Positions 50,148-62,200 of a stretch of 64,000 nt of DNA are shown in pieces. The first letter of the stretch is position 1. Each line of letters begins with the position of its first letter. A program made the position numbers and the translations under genes. This stretch comes from Xestospongia bergquistia (taxonomy: Eukaryota > Porifera > Demospongiae > Haplosclerida > Petrosiidae): the NCBI GenBank assembly GCA_963965975.1, contig OZ014413.1:7769101-7833100 (forward strand). The letters are read 5' to 3'. Under the pieces are notes generated by a model. That model had not been told where the DNA came from. It ran no database searches and was given only the letters and a program-made list of their open reading frames with translations.

Positions 50148-50506
50148 ACGGAAGCTGCAGACGGACATTCCAATTCCTCTTTCTTATTTCTTCCGCGAAC
50201 TTTGGCGTATTTATAAATTCCAATTAACGATCCAGTTGATGAGTCCAATTTCTCATTCCTAATTCCAATTTTGGCATGCGCGCCATTTCTAGGCTTTTCT
50301 TGTTACTTAATTAAACGCAGAGCGCGAGTACCACGAGCCGTCTCTTAGAATCGAGCGTCAGCGAGATGTTTCCAGTTAGGTTGGGTCCCTGACTTTGGTT
50401 GTAGCTCGATTATTTAGAGAAGCCGAGAACGGACATTAAAACTCCGTATAACCCCGTTATATTGAAATTGGAAATAGGAATTGGAATGTCCATCTGAGGC
50501 TTCCGT
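50148..50506. mobile_element. 359-bp MITE with perfect 8-bp target duplication
   Basis: The ends are inverted repeats of about 35 bp: left ACGGAAGCTGCAGACGGACA, right in reverse complement ACGGAAGCCTCAGATGGACA, both continuing TTCCAATTCC. AGATATGT flanks both sides (50140-50147, 50507-50514). An 8-bp duplication suggests hAT-, P- or Merlin-type mobilisation. The internal GC-rich core resembles 22378-22435. Confidence 0.93.
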
Positions 50507-51350
50507 AGATATGTTATATTGTGAATATTACTCTTTAAATGAATATGGGTGTCCAACTCTGAGTATGGAAACGAGAACATACCAACATTGTACAACATTA
50601 CAACATTACCTAGTATATTTGGGTGCAAGGCAATGAAAATGTTAGAACCTCTTATGATAGTCAAGATAACTATTGAAATTAATACGTTTAGGTTCTAATG
50701 CTTAGGGTATAGGGTTAATAGTAGTTATTTCTCATTGAAGTACACACTTTCTATGTCATTAAAATAACCATTGGATTTATTTGTTAGTACATTGTCTGAA
50801 ATATACATTTTTATATTGTGCTTAATTATAGCTGAGCCTGTGAAAGATTTTTTTCAGATTCTCATACATTGACTTGTTATTTTTCTGTTGCAGCTGTAAG
50901 TGAGTCAAATGAAGTAGTTTAACAAAAATATAGTGTAAACAAATTTTATTAGGGAGACAAACTATTTAAGCCAATTGTGTCAATTGTGGTTAATAACCTA
51001 TTGTCAACTGCCCCACCTTTGGTATACTTTCCAGCATAACTTGTGTATTTTCATAGATCTTGTGACAATTAAAAACAACCTCTTAGTGGTTGCCTATTTT
51101 ATTTAGCAAATTTTCAACACAGTGCCAGTTATCACTTTTCTACATTTTGATATCTTGATTGTAAATAATTCACATACTTAAGTTTGAACAGAATACAGTA
51201 TAGTCATAAATAGAGGTTTTATTTAACACTAGTAATACTATACATCTGGGTCTCTCTTAGTTACCTTTAACCTGTTCAATTCAGTCGGAAAAGACAGTCA
51301 TGTATGTAGATGTAGTCAAGCTATCCCTAACATCAAGCAACTAGATGGTA
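50507..51350. repeat. Fragment of block U, in rearranged order
   Basis: 50520-50880 matches the later part of block U (as at about 37740-38350), and 50881-51350 matches its beginning (36560-37010). That order is what a junction of two tandem U copies would give. No gene is present. Confidence 0.7.
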
Positions 51351-52539
51351 AGATTACATTTACAATATTTCATAGTACTAAACATAATAGGTGTAACTAT
51401 ACACAAGAGTTCAAAGTTGTTGAGTAATGCAGATCAAATTGATGCATGTCTATAGTAGATTAAAGATTTAGGGATTTCTCATATTACAATTAAAATTGAC
51501 AGTATTAAACCATGTTTTCAAAAGCCTCATAAAGATTAGGCCCATAAACTCAATTATGTCCTGCCGACATTTAATTTTTACAGCACACAAACACACCTTT
51601 TTGTACAGTGATCCAATAAGCTGAATTCACCTCTTACAAATTAATTGTTCAGAGATAAAATATACCACATGCCTACGTTATAGAAGTAAAGATTTATTTT
51701 TATATAACCTTGTAGTTAATGTTCTTATTGAATTGGGTATATTATACAAACAAATAATATAATAATAATAGTGTTCCTAATTAATAAGAACCATCCTATT
51801 TCATTGTCTCTGAAATTAGGAACACTAGAAAAGTAGACACACCCAAAAATGTTTAAGATATTACTAACACTACAATAATTACAAGCTGCCACTTAACTAT
51901 GATACAGTCACTGCAATGCTTACTATTGTTAAATTGATGCTTGCGATGCCTACAGCATTAAAATCATCACTTTCATCGTTTGTATCAAGTATATAAGTCT
52001 TCATGCAATCCTCATACCTATTCAGTTCTTGTAAGTTCTCATGCAGTGGTAAACTGGCAATTGCAAACAACTAAACATTTACTACAGAAACAGTTGCAAG
52101 GGTTCATAAATTTGTATCAAGTCAACTCCCGCATTAGGGGTGGACCTGTGGTAGATAGAAGCTTGCTTCTGCTGCTCTGCTTCTAAAGGCTACCATATCT
52201 AAATACCATACCATGGTAAAGGATACCATCACAGCTTCTGAGGGAAGGTTACAGTACTTGCTTTGTATGTGTGTGTGTATTCCAAAAGCACAAGAAACAC
52301 GTTAATGTTTATCGCTTCAGAAAATTACTTCGTGTACGAACGTAGTTAGTTCTCTACATGTATGATGTAGGAAATTTCCTAAAATTAGCATTTAAAAACT
52401 TCTTTAACGAGTTATTTACCTCATTTTGACAAGATCTTCATGTCTATGCCTTCCTTGACGAATAATTATAGTTATTAAAGTTATAAGAATTAAAATTATA
52501 GTATAGTTGACATAGTTATGATAACATCTAGCAACTAGA
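51351..52539. other. DNA between U fragments
   Basis: No gene is seen. 51530-51600 resembles 24190-24260, and 52445-52510 resembles 36330-36440. An open frame at 51980-52186 has no family features. Confidence 0.5.
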
Positions 52540-53540
52540 TGGTAACATTGCATTTGCAATATGTCATGGTACTAAACATCTCTAACTCATTTAGATCAAA
52601 ATTCCCCTCAAAGATAAACGTCTTTTATTACTTCCGCAAAAATATTACTGTATTTGTATCTGAAGATGCTGTTCCATAACCTCCTCTAGAACTCGTCAAC
52701 ATATTTAGATTTATATTCACTAGCTCTACATTCATCTGGCCACACCATCTTCAGATTTCCAAGTTTTCTTTACCATCAGAGCAGTGATTTCTGTAAGAAG
52801 TCATGACAAGAGGCCTGTTTTGTCTCCAAAGATAAATTTTTGTACAAGTTAAAAGTTGCTTGTCAGTTGCAGTATAATGATTTTAACTCCTTTTATATGT
52901 CTCTATATGAATAGATTTACATGATATACAACAATAATTTGACATTTTATATAGTCAATACTACTGCTTACGTCTAGACATAAGGAAGGAAATCATTTGA
53001 CTTTAAGGCAATGACACCAGTCAGAGAAACACTTGAGATAAAGTGCCCACAGTTATGATAGCAATGGGTTATTATCTCCTTTTCCCTTAAAACTAAACAG
53101 GCTATAATAATAGCTACTCCCCAGTATATAAGCTTATGTACATTTTAATGAATGCATGGGTATCAAAACTCTGAGTGTGCATACACACAGCATCCCAACA
53201 ATGTACATAATATTTTTCTTGTGAAAGGCTTGAAAATGAATGTTTACTCTATAATAGTTACGATAACTGTTGATAAGTTACATCGCAAACTTTTCAGAAA
53301 CACATTTATACCAACATTGACTTATTGGTTGATAATGACAAAACAACTTATTAGAAACTGCATTTTAAGCTAGCTAATAATAATATAAAAAACTCCATAA
53401 TGATCCTTTCTGGTATTATATAGATTAATCAACAAACAAGACAGTCATAATATTAACAGCATTAAGGTACATCGCGGTAACACGTAACTACAAAGTTTAA
53501 AATGACAACATGAGATAGACAGTTTATTAATCGGAATGAT
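52540..53540. repeat. Fragment of block U (middle part)
   Basis: It follows the order of 37010-38110, including the GTGCCCACAGTTATGATAGC string near 53042, but no promoter block or exons follow it. Confidence 0.7.
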
Positions 53541-53727
53541 AAATGCGTCAAGTGATGTATTTTAGCAAACAGTCTTTAACCGATTCTACACAATAGATGT
53601 AATTTTGCCTCGAACGTGGGCGTCCACTTAACCGCGATAGACGCGTTTTTGCGTCAGCTGATACGCTTAGTTGTGTGCGGCTGCAGAACAATTTCCAGGA
53701 GATACATTGAGCAGGCTGCAGTTATCT

Positions 53728-54176
53728 TTAGTGACCACACTTCATCTGACAAGTGTTATAACAAGTGAGTGCTATAGACTTTAGTCTCGTTTTTTGACCA
53801 CAAAGTTTTGACTTTAACTAAGGTGAGTATTAAAATTGTATTATAATTCATAAGTATGAATACTGTACAAGAGCACAATATAAATCAGTAATGTTGGAAT
53901 GTAAACATCAATCTACTATATAGTAAGATAAACACGGCAAAAAGACCAAGGGCCATCATGACTGCACTTTAGTTACCACACTTCATCTGACAAGTGTTAT
54001 AACATGTGTATGCTATAGACTTTAGTCTCATTTTTGACCACAAAGTTTTGACTTCAATTAAGATGAGTATTTTTAATTATATGATAATTCATAACTATGA
54101 ATATTGTACAAGAACAAAATATAAATTAGAAATGTTAGAATAACACATCAATCTACTATATATAGTAAAATAAACG
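53728..54176. repeat. Tandem duplication of about 240 bp
   Basis: 53728-53937 and 53968-54176 share CACTTCATCTGACAAGTGTT, GACTTTAGTCTC, GACCACAAAGTTTTGACTT and ATCAATCTACTATATA in order, with about 10-15% differences. No gene is present. Confidence 0.85.
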
Positions 54177-54581
54177 TAACTGCAGACAAACTTATTCGTG
54201 AGTTTGACAGAGATGACTACTTTTTTGAACTACATGATACTCAACAGCCTGTCATGCTAGAAGCAACAATGAATTTAATAATTTAAAAGATATTTATGAG
54301 GATGATCAAGAAAATAATTATATTCATAGAAACAAGAAAGTGGTATATGCGTCTAGTATCTACCAATATAACTACATGTTTTTTTTTATATTTTAAGGAA
54401 ATGCATACCTTCGTTCTATGCTATATCCATTTGCAATCCAATCACTTTAATCATCCACATCATCACTACCACGTATCATTCAGTCATTAACTGCAGTCCA
54501 AACAGTATGTCCACAGCATCTTACACATCAATCATCTAAGAAACCAACATCTACATCTACACATAGTCCTCTAAATTAAAA

Positions 54582-55083
54582 CCAGTCAACATCAAGCCAT
54601 TTGTGCCTCCAGTTAGTTCTAGAATCACCATCCCAAACTCTCAATTAGAGGCTTTTGAGTTGTATTTTACTCCTTATTTTATGGCCAACAAATTTATACA
54701 AAGTAATCTCTATGCTAAACAACAGATAGATAAAATCAAATATGAATTGTGAACGGAGGTTACGGTGGAGGAGATAAAAGCATAGTTTTGTTTTATGCTT
54801 CTTATTGAGATGGTTGGGGTACCGTCATTATAGGACTATTGAAAGACAAATTCACTCTTACCAATAACAGATTCAATCTCCCTCAACCACTTACGTGATA
54901 TCTCCAGATATCTCCACTTTGTCAACAGGCACTTTGTGGCTTGAGGATAACCAGGTCCTGATCATTTGGGCAAAGTGCAGCCAGTACTTGATGACCTGTT
55001 TCAAAGATTTTTCAATGTATATGATCCACATTGTGAGGTTGCTGTCATTAAGGCAATGATCAAATTTAAGACAAAACTGCATG
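54582..55083 (+). pseudogene. PiggyBac-type transposase relic (DDE_Tnp_1_7), N-terminal half
   Basis: Plus-strand frames with several stops and shifts give LEAFELYFTPYFMANKFIQS with NLYAKQQ, VEEIKA, LLIEMVGVPSL, LRDISRYLHFVNRHF and, last, GKVQPVLDDLFQRFF with YDPHCEVAVIKAMIKFK. These follow the piggyBac order (Tn-YA..., eEikaF, yW..., Ms..RF..i...lHF, K..p.l, P...vDE.mi.FkGR). The catalytic Asp-Glu pair expected at VDEAMI reads VIKAM. The sequence stops where block U resumes (about 55090), so the 3' half was removed by rearrangement. Confidence 0.8.
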
Positions 55084-55089
55084 TTATTA

Positions 55090-56940
55090 TCAACTCAGCA
55101 TCCATTGTGGTTGATAATCTATTGTCAATTGCCACACCTGTGGTATGGATTTCAGCATAACTTGCATACTTTCATAGATCTTGTTACTGTTTGAAACAAT
55201 CTCTCAGTGTTTGTCTATTTTATATAGCAAGTTTTCAGCATAGTGGCAGAGATACTTTTCTATGTTTTTGACATTTAGAATGAAACTTATTTTACATAAT
55301 GAGTTTGGAGGCTTTATTTAACACTGTTAATATTTCATCTATGGGACCCTTTTTTATATTTATATATTTAACCAGTTCCATTCAGTTAGAAATGACAGTT
55401 GTGCATATAGATATGCCCTAACATAAAACAACTAGATGGTAATATTGCATTCACATATACAATGTCTCTAAAATTTTTTATCTCATTTACATCGAAATTT
55501 TTTCTGAGATCAACAGCCCTAACATCAAGTATCATTACATTTGCAATATGTCATGGGACTGAAATTCTTCAACTAGTCTAGATCAAATTTTTTTCTAAGA
55601 TCAGCATCTTTTATTATTTCCACAAATATATTTCTAGAACACTATATTAGCTTCTAAGGTCATCAATGCATGTAGGCTGGCATCACTATAAATACAACTG
55701 ACTACACCATATTAAAACTCATCCAAATTTACTTTATCCGATCATTTGTCCATCAAAGATATTTTTATCAATGCCATCACAATATTGCTACTGAACTTGT
55801 CTTAAATGTGACACTAGAGACTTCCACACCACATTCATTTTTTCATATACTCTTTAGTAATTGAAGAGTGACTTTAAGATTCCTTATTGAAATCATAACA
55901 AGAGCTCTCACTTGTCTTGGGATAGAAACTTTTGGACATGTAGAATGTGTCTCATCATTAATACTTTATAATTTTAATTCTTTCAATATGTTTCTATACT
56001 TACAGAAATAGATTTACTTGATGCATAGCAATAATTTAATATTAAGAGACAGTACTGCATTCATCTAGACATAGTGAAGGAAATAACCTGATTTTAAGGC
56101 AATGACACGATTCACAGAAACACTTGAGATAATGTGCCCACAGTTATGATAGCAATGGGTTACTCCCTCCTTTTCCAATAAAAGTAAGCAGCTGTAACTA
56201 TAACTTCTCCCCAGTACCTAAGTTAAGATGCTTTTTTAATGAATATGTGGGTGTCTAAACTGATACTAACAAAGTAATAGGACTAACTCATATGCTTTAG
56301 GTCCAGGCAATTAAGTTGATTAATAACAATTGTTTGCAATAACAATTTATTAGAACCAGCATTTTTGAGAAGTGAATAGTATAAACCACATGAATGATCC
56401 TTTTCCAATATTATATAAAATAATCAACAGAAAGAATGAACCACATTGAGTGAGGTACATAGTCACAACTCATAATGACAAAATTAATTATGACAACATG
56501 AGACAATGATTTATTAATCAGAGTGGTTATTTGCATGGCACAGGAATGCACACTCTAATGTGAAAATAATATATTTAGGCTTAAATGTTTTTTTATATGG
56601 TATATAGCATTTCGTTCTCATTAAACTACACAGTACACATTTTCTGTACCATATAAATAGCCAGAGGCTTTATTTGTTTTGGATTAATCAAAGTATACTT
56701 TTTATGTTGGGTTTTATAATAGAAATTAAAGAAATGTTTTCAATTTCTGGCAGTGAATAGAAATTTCAGTTATCTTCTGAGTAATCTAGATCTGTACATG
56801 TTAATATAACCTTGAAGTGAATATAGACTGATTAGTAACATTATACTTTAACTAATTAATAATTTCTTTTAAACTCTCTACTTCATGTAGCTTACTACGT
56901 ACAGACAATAATCACACAATTTAAATTTTTGTGCTATGAG
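55090..56940. repeat. Upstream block U of the orphan 5' end
   Basis: A diverged, colinear copy of 36640-38480 (for example AATCTATTGTCAATTGCCAC at about 55118 and GTGCCCACAGTTATGATAGC at about 56135). No gene is present. Confidence 0.8.
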
Positions 56941-57263
56941 GTGGATCACGTGTTTAATATTATCTCTTTAATTTATCATGCCACATTTCAATTGAAATAG
57001 ATATCGTTTTATCAACGTCTCGTCTGCCGTTAATTATGGTACTCAGCCGGCTAATGCGCTGGTTTGTAATTACGTCTGGTCGCTTTATTATCTTTGATAA
57101 TATAGTTATTGAGCAAGGGCAACTAGCCGTTCCAAGAGATCAAAAATTGTGTGATTAGCTGCTTTCAGATTAGATCCGTCCAATCAGATTATTTTAACAT
57201 TGTTATTTCGTCTATATATGGATATTACTTTGCTTGGAAACTTTAGTGCAAGCGCCAAAAGTG
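56941..57263 (+). promoter_or_regulatory. Promoter block of the orphan 5' end
   Basis: E-box CACGTG at 56947-56952, then AGCCGGCTAATGCGC, GGTCGCTTTATTATC, GTTATTGAGCAAG, CTAGCCG, GATCAAAAATTGT, TTAGCTGC and CTATATATGG ahead of the ATG at 57264. It has the same order as in genes B and C. Confidence 0.6.
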
Positions 57264-57413
57264 ATGTCTTCCATCAGAGTATTTATTTTTGCCCTATTGC
57301 TACTCTTTGAAGTAAGTTCCATTGTTTTTATAGTTGAAATTATCATTCCTTTTAACAGTTGCTAATCTTCAACAGTGCTCAATTTTTTTGCAACAGAGAC
57401 AGCAACGAAAATT
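57264..57413 (+). pseudogene. Orphan exons 1-2 of an Ig-family gene (signal peptide only)
   Basis: Exon 1, 57264-57311, encodes MSSIRVFIFALLLLFE. After a 47-bp GT..AG intron, exon 2, 57359-57413, encodes LLIFNSAQFFCNRDSNEN plus the first base of a Cys codon. Lengths and phases match those of genes A and B exactly, and both exons are open. No exon 3 follows: about 57850 onward the sequence diverges and block U of gene C starts at about 57920. Either this is the stump of a truncated copy or its exons splice to gene C exon 3 at 60227, which has the right phase (intron of 2.8 kb). The second option would bypass gene C's own damaged exon 2. Confidence 0.75.
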
Positions 57414-57919
57414 GTAAATTAATTAGTTATTAACACAAGGAGAATAGAGATTATAGTAACATTACACAGTACTTGGATCCGAAAGTGTTAGATAGAAGTA
57501 CAGGTATTGTTACTTTGTCTCTATCCTCTTATTATTATTGACTTGCTTTAAAAATAGCAGTAAAAGTGAAAAGGCTTTCCAATTTTCAATAGCAAATATA
57601 TGCCTTTTAAAACAGAAAGCTTGGCTTTTTGGTAACTACATTTATCAATTCCATAGTAGCAAGTGTGCAATGTTTTAATGAAACTTGAATAGTTCTAAAT
57701 GTTGTTATAGTGGTAGTGATAATTAACCACAAGATTGGTGTTGTAATTAATTTCTAATATACACTTAGCAAATATTATTTTCTTAAATTTTCACTTTATG
57801 ACATTTAGATTTATATAATTTAAAGAATATGTATATCTTAAATTTTATAACCATCTATTGTGATAGTGTATTTTATCTTAAAGCAACTATGCTGCATTTG
57901 TAAATTTGTAAACTTTTCA
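57414..57919. other. Start of intron 2 of the orphan copy, then junction
   Basis: The first 400 bp resemble intron 2 of gene A (for example TGGTAGTGATAATTAACCACAAGA at 57711 and at 16882). Near 57850-57920 the similarity passes over to block U, marking the rearrangement breakpoint. Confidence 0.6.
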
Positions 57920-59040
57920 TCATGTAAAGTGTGGCTTGTCAGTTGTACTTTAATAATTTGAATTCATTTGATATCTCTCTATATATATGAATAGATTTAC
58001 TTGATGTAGAGCAACAATTGACCTTTTATATAGTCAATAGTTGTTTTTCCTTTAGACATAATTAAGGAAATTTTTTGATTTTAAGACAGTGACTCTACTC
58101 AAAGAAAATACTTTGAGATAAGGTGCCCACAGTTATGATAGCAATTGCTTAGTACCTCCTTTTCCAAGCAGTTGTAACAATAGATACTGCTTACTGTTTA
58201 AGCTAATATAATTTTTTAATGAATATGTGAGTGTCCAAACTCTGAGTACACATACATGTCATACATGTACATGTGATAGGGGCTAGTATGCTTTGTGTGC
58301 AAAGTAATTTTAGTTGATAACTAATGTCAACTCTGTAATAATTAAGATAACTATTGATAAATCACATCACAATGTTTTCAGAAATACAATTATACTCGTA
58401 TTGACTTTATGGTTGCCTTGATGATGACAACAACTTATTAGAATCAGCATATTTAAACCAATTAATAATATAAACCACATAATGATCCTTTCCAGTATTA
58501 TCTAAAGTAATCAACAGGCAAGACTGATTATAACTTGAATCACATGAAGTTATATAATCACAATTCATGACCACAAAATTAAAAATGACACCATTAGATC
58601 AATAGTTTACTAACAGAGTAGTTATTTGTATGACACTGGAGAATATACTCTAATGTGAAATTAATCTATTAGGTTCTAATGGTTATTGTATATGGTAGAT
58701 AGTATTTATCTCATTGAAGTACACATTTTCTGTACCATACAAATATCCATTGAATTTTATTTGTTAGTACACTGTCAAAAAAGTTGGTTTTTTATATTGC
58801 ATTTTATAGCAGAGACTGTGAAGAATTATTTTTAGAATCTGATAGTGAATGGAAATTTCAGCTACGTATGTTCTGAGTAATCCCTTTATTATAATTGTGA
58901 AAATATTATTATAATTTAACTAACAAACACTTAATCGCTTACTTAAAACTTCCCTGCTCCATGAAATATCACAACTTGCGACATAATCATAGATAATAAG
59001 CACATTTTTAAATTTTTCTCTGCTACATTACAATCATGAG
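57920..59040. repeat. Upstream block U of gene C
   Basis: Nearly the same sequence as 37440-38560 before gene B, so the B and C units separated recently relative to the orphan copy. Confidence 0.88.
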
Positions 59041-59294
59041 GTGCATCACATGTTTATCAATCTCTCCAGTCATTAATTATGTTTCACAGCCGACAAAAGG
59101 CGCTTCTTTGTAATAAAAACAGGTCGCTTTATTATCTACAATGAAATGGTTATTGAATAAGCGCTACCAACCTTTCAAAGAGACCAAAAATTGTCTAATT
59201 AGCCGCTTTCTGATTGCATCTGTCCATTCAGACTCTTTCAGCACTGCTATTGCATCTATATATGTGTGAAAATTTTGTTGAAAATATAGCAGAA
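59041..59294 (+). promoter_or_regulatory. Promoter block of gene C
   Basis: Same ordered strings as in gene B, with TATATATG kept. The E-box is changed to CACATG (59047-59052) and AGCCGGC to AGCCGAC. Confidence 0.6.
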
Positions 59295-62200
59295 ATGCCA
59301 AGAGTGATGTCTAATATCAGAGTCTTCATTTTTGTCCTATTGCTACTGTTAGAAGTAAGTTTTATTAATTATTGCTGTAATATTTGAAATTATTGTTCCT
59401 TTTGACAGCTGCTGACTTCATCAATGCTCAATTTTCTTGTAATAAACCACTAAGATCATACTGTAAATTAATTACTTATTAACAATAAATGAATAGACAT
59501 TATAGTAACATTAAACTGTACTGGATTTGAAGGAGTTAACTAGAAATACAAGCATCATTACCTAGTCTCTATCCTCTTATTATTGATTAGCTTATATACA
59601 CAATTGTAGTAAAGAGACATTTTAATTATTAAATTTTGCTGTACAAAAGAAACCTATAACCCTACCTGTTTTTACTAATTATCTTTTATTAATACATATA
59701 AAATCTATAGTGGCTAGTGTACTTTTATACTAATTTATGTGCAAAATCTCAATGAAAGCAGAATAAATGTAATGCATTTTTCACTTTATATCATTATATT
59801 AATTTTATATAGTTTAAGAAATGATTATGTCTTTGAATCAACATTGAATGAATACTTTTTACAAAATTATTGATTTACTGTATAGTTTGCTTCAATTATG
59901 ATAAATGCTGTGTGGTGATAGTAAGTAAACAGAAATGGTTGTTGATATACATTGCTATAACTTCAACAATCTAGTAAATTATCTTCTATGTTATTTTTGA
60001 ATATGATGGAAAATTAGGAAAACTGTACATAAATTGTTGTTTTAATACTCACAAGACTAATTTATCTTACTGCATCAGCTTTATGCTATGCAATTTAAAA
60101 TTTACATAACATTTGTTGTGATAGAGTTTGTTATCTTAAGGCAATTATGCTGTATTTAAAAATTACCTAAAGGATATTGAACTAAAAGGAGAGGTCAATT
60201 ACATGAGATATTTTTTGTCTCTCTAGGTGAACAGGGTGATCCTGGTGCTAGTGTGAGCGTATTTAAAAATGGTAGCCTTATTTCTACTGCAAATATTTGC
60301 AGTCAAGATCTGATAAATACTATTAAAAGAAATTTATCAGTTTTACTACGGTGTAGAGCACGCCAGATAGATGATCTATACATAGGAGACTACAATGTTT
60401 CATTGCTTGCTAATAAGCAACTTTTGCAAAGTGTAAAACTTCCGAAAAATGAAGATGCAATAATAATTCCATATGAGTTTACTCTTGAAGACATTGTTCT
60501 CATTTCCCAATCTTTTGAGTGCTTTTCAAGAAGTAATAATATTGAAAATTGTGACAGTAGCATTGATTGTGCTTTTGGAGAAAGAAAATTGATTGATGGT
60601 AAGGAAAATATTTATTAATAAGCTATGCAATTTGTATATTGTCTTTTTATTTTTATAGAGGCCCCAGATGTGAATTCAACAAGATTAGCAACACCAATGG
60701 TTGTTCTCAATGTTGATAATATAAGAATTGGACAATCAACTTGCATCTCTGGTGCTCAGAGTGCACGACCAATCACCATTCATTGTAATGTCACAAATAA
60801 TGTAACAGTTGATAAATATGTTTGGAAAGAAATGATGTAATTCTTACTTCTTCTACTCAAATGATTATTCGTGTGACACAAATGGTTCTTATAAATGTAC
60901 AGCTAGTAATATCTGTGGAAGTTCTTTTGGTATCAGTGAAATTTTATGTAAGTCTCATTCACATACTAAAAAAAAAAACTTATACCATATTCTCTTACAT
61001 ATTATATATATATATATATATATTATGTTCTGCATACAGTCCAACCAGGAATTAGAGATAGTAGTGGCATTTCAGCTGGCATTGTTGACATAGGAGCATG
61101 TGGTTGTCTAGTGGATGGTTCTCTGACCATTTTTTGCAATTCTACGATACCTGGCCCTGTAGATAGAACTTGGTTTAGAAATGGAGTACTGTTATCTGAA
61201 ACAGGAAATAACATCACAGCAAATAGTAATGATGTTGGTGCAACATTCACTTGTGTAATCAACAACATATGTGGTAACGACAGTGCTAGTATCATGGTAA
61301 AAGGTTAGTAAAAATGAACAAAATCATCAGATTAGTGGATAATATTAAAAAAATTATATTTATTTGAATATTTATATTTAAGCTGATTGGATTTATAGAT
61401 GAACAGATGTACTAATAATAACAATAAATATGATTTAATTATGGTTTATTTTTTAATTTTAGATTTACCTACTGCATTGTTAAGTGGCACTTATGCAAGA
61501 ATTAGTGGTAATGGATGTACACCTCCAGGAAGTGGGGACAAAATCTGTGCATTAATTGGAACTAAAGTGACTTTCACCTGTGCAGTTAGTGCTGGTGATG
61601 ATTATACCATTGGTTTTAGAGAACGTGATGGTTCTATAACAATACTATCAACTAATGGACCAGCAATGGTAACTGTCAATGCTGATTCTTTTGGAACATA
61701 TGTATGTAATTCTACCAATCCTTGTGGACACAATATATCAACCTTGATATTGGAATCAGCAGGATGTGAGTTGAAGAGTACTACTTAGACATACTTGACA
61801 TTTGAAATGATACGTACTAATTAACCCTTTAATATATACATTATTGGTCTCATGTAGGTATCACAGCTAATGTTTCACTTCAATTATTAATGAATGATGA
61901 TCCATTTCTTAACAAATGCTCTAAAATATAGACAATCAGATACGTTCTGGAGTTGAAGTTACTTTATCTTGTGTACCTATGCCAATAAAATCTGATGTTG
62001 TAACTTGGTTTCGTAATGGTATCAATATTAACAAAGACCCATCATTTAACTTGATGGTTAGTGAGACATCTGGAGAATACAAATGTATAGTAGAAGGACC
62101 ATGTAATAATTTTTCAGATTTTATTAATCTTCCTAAAGGTAAAATCATGTAGTAGTGTCAATTCCTTACATTTCTTCTAATAGAGAACCCAAACATTACA

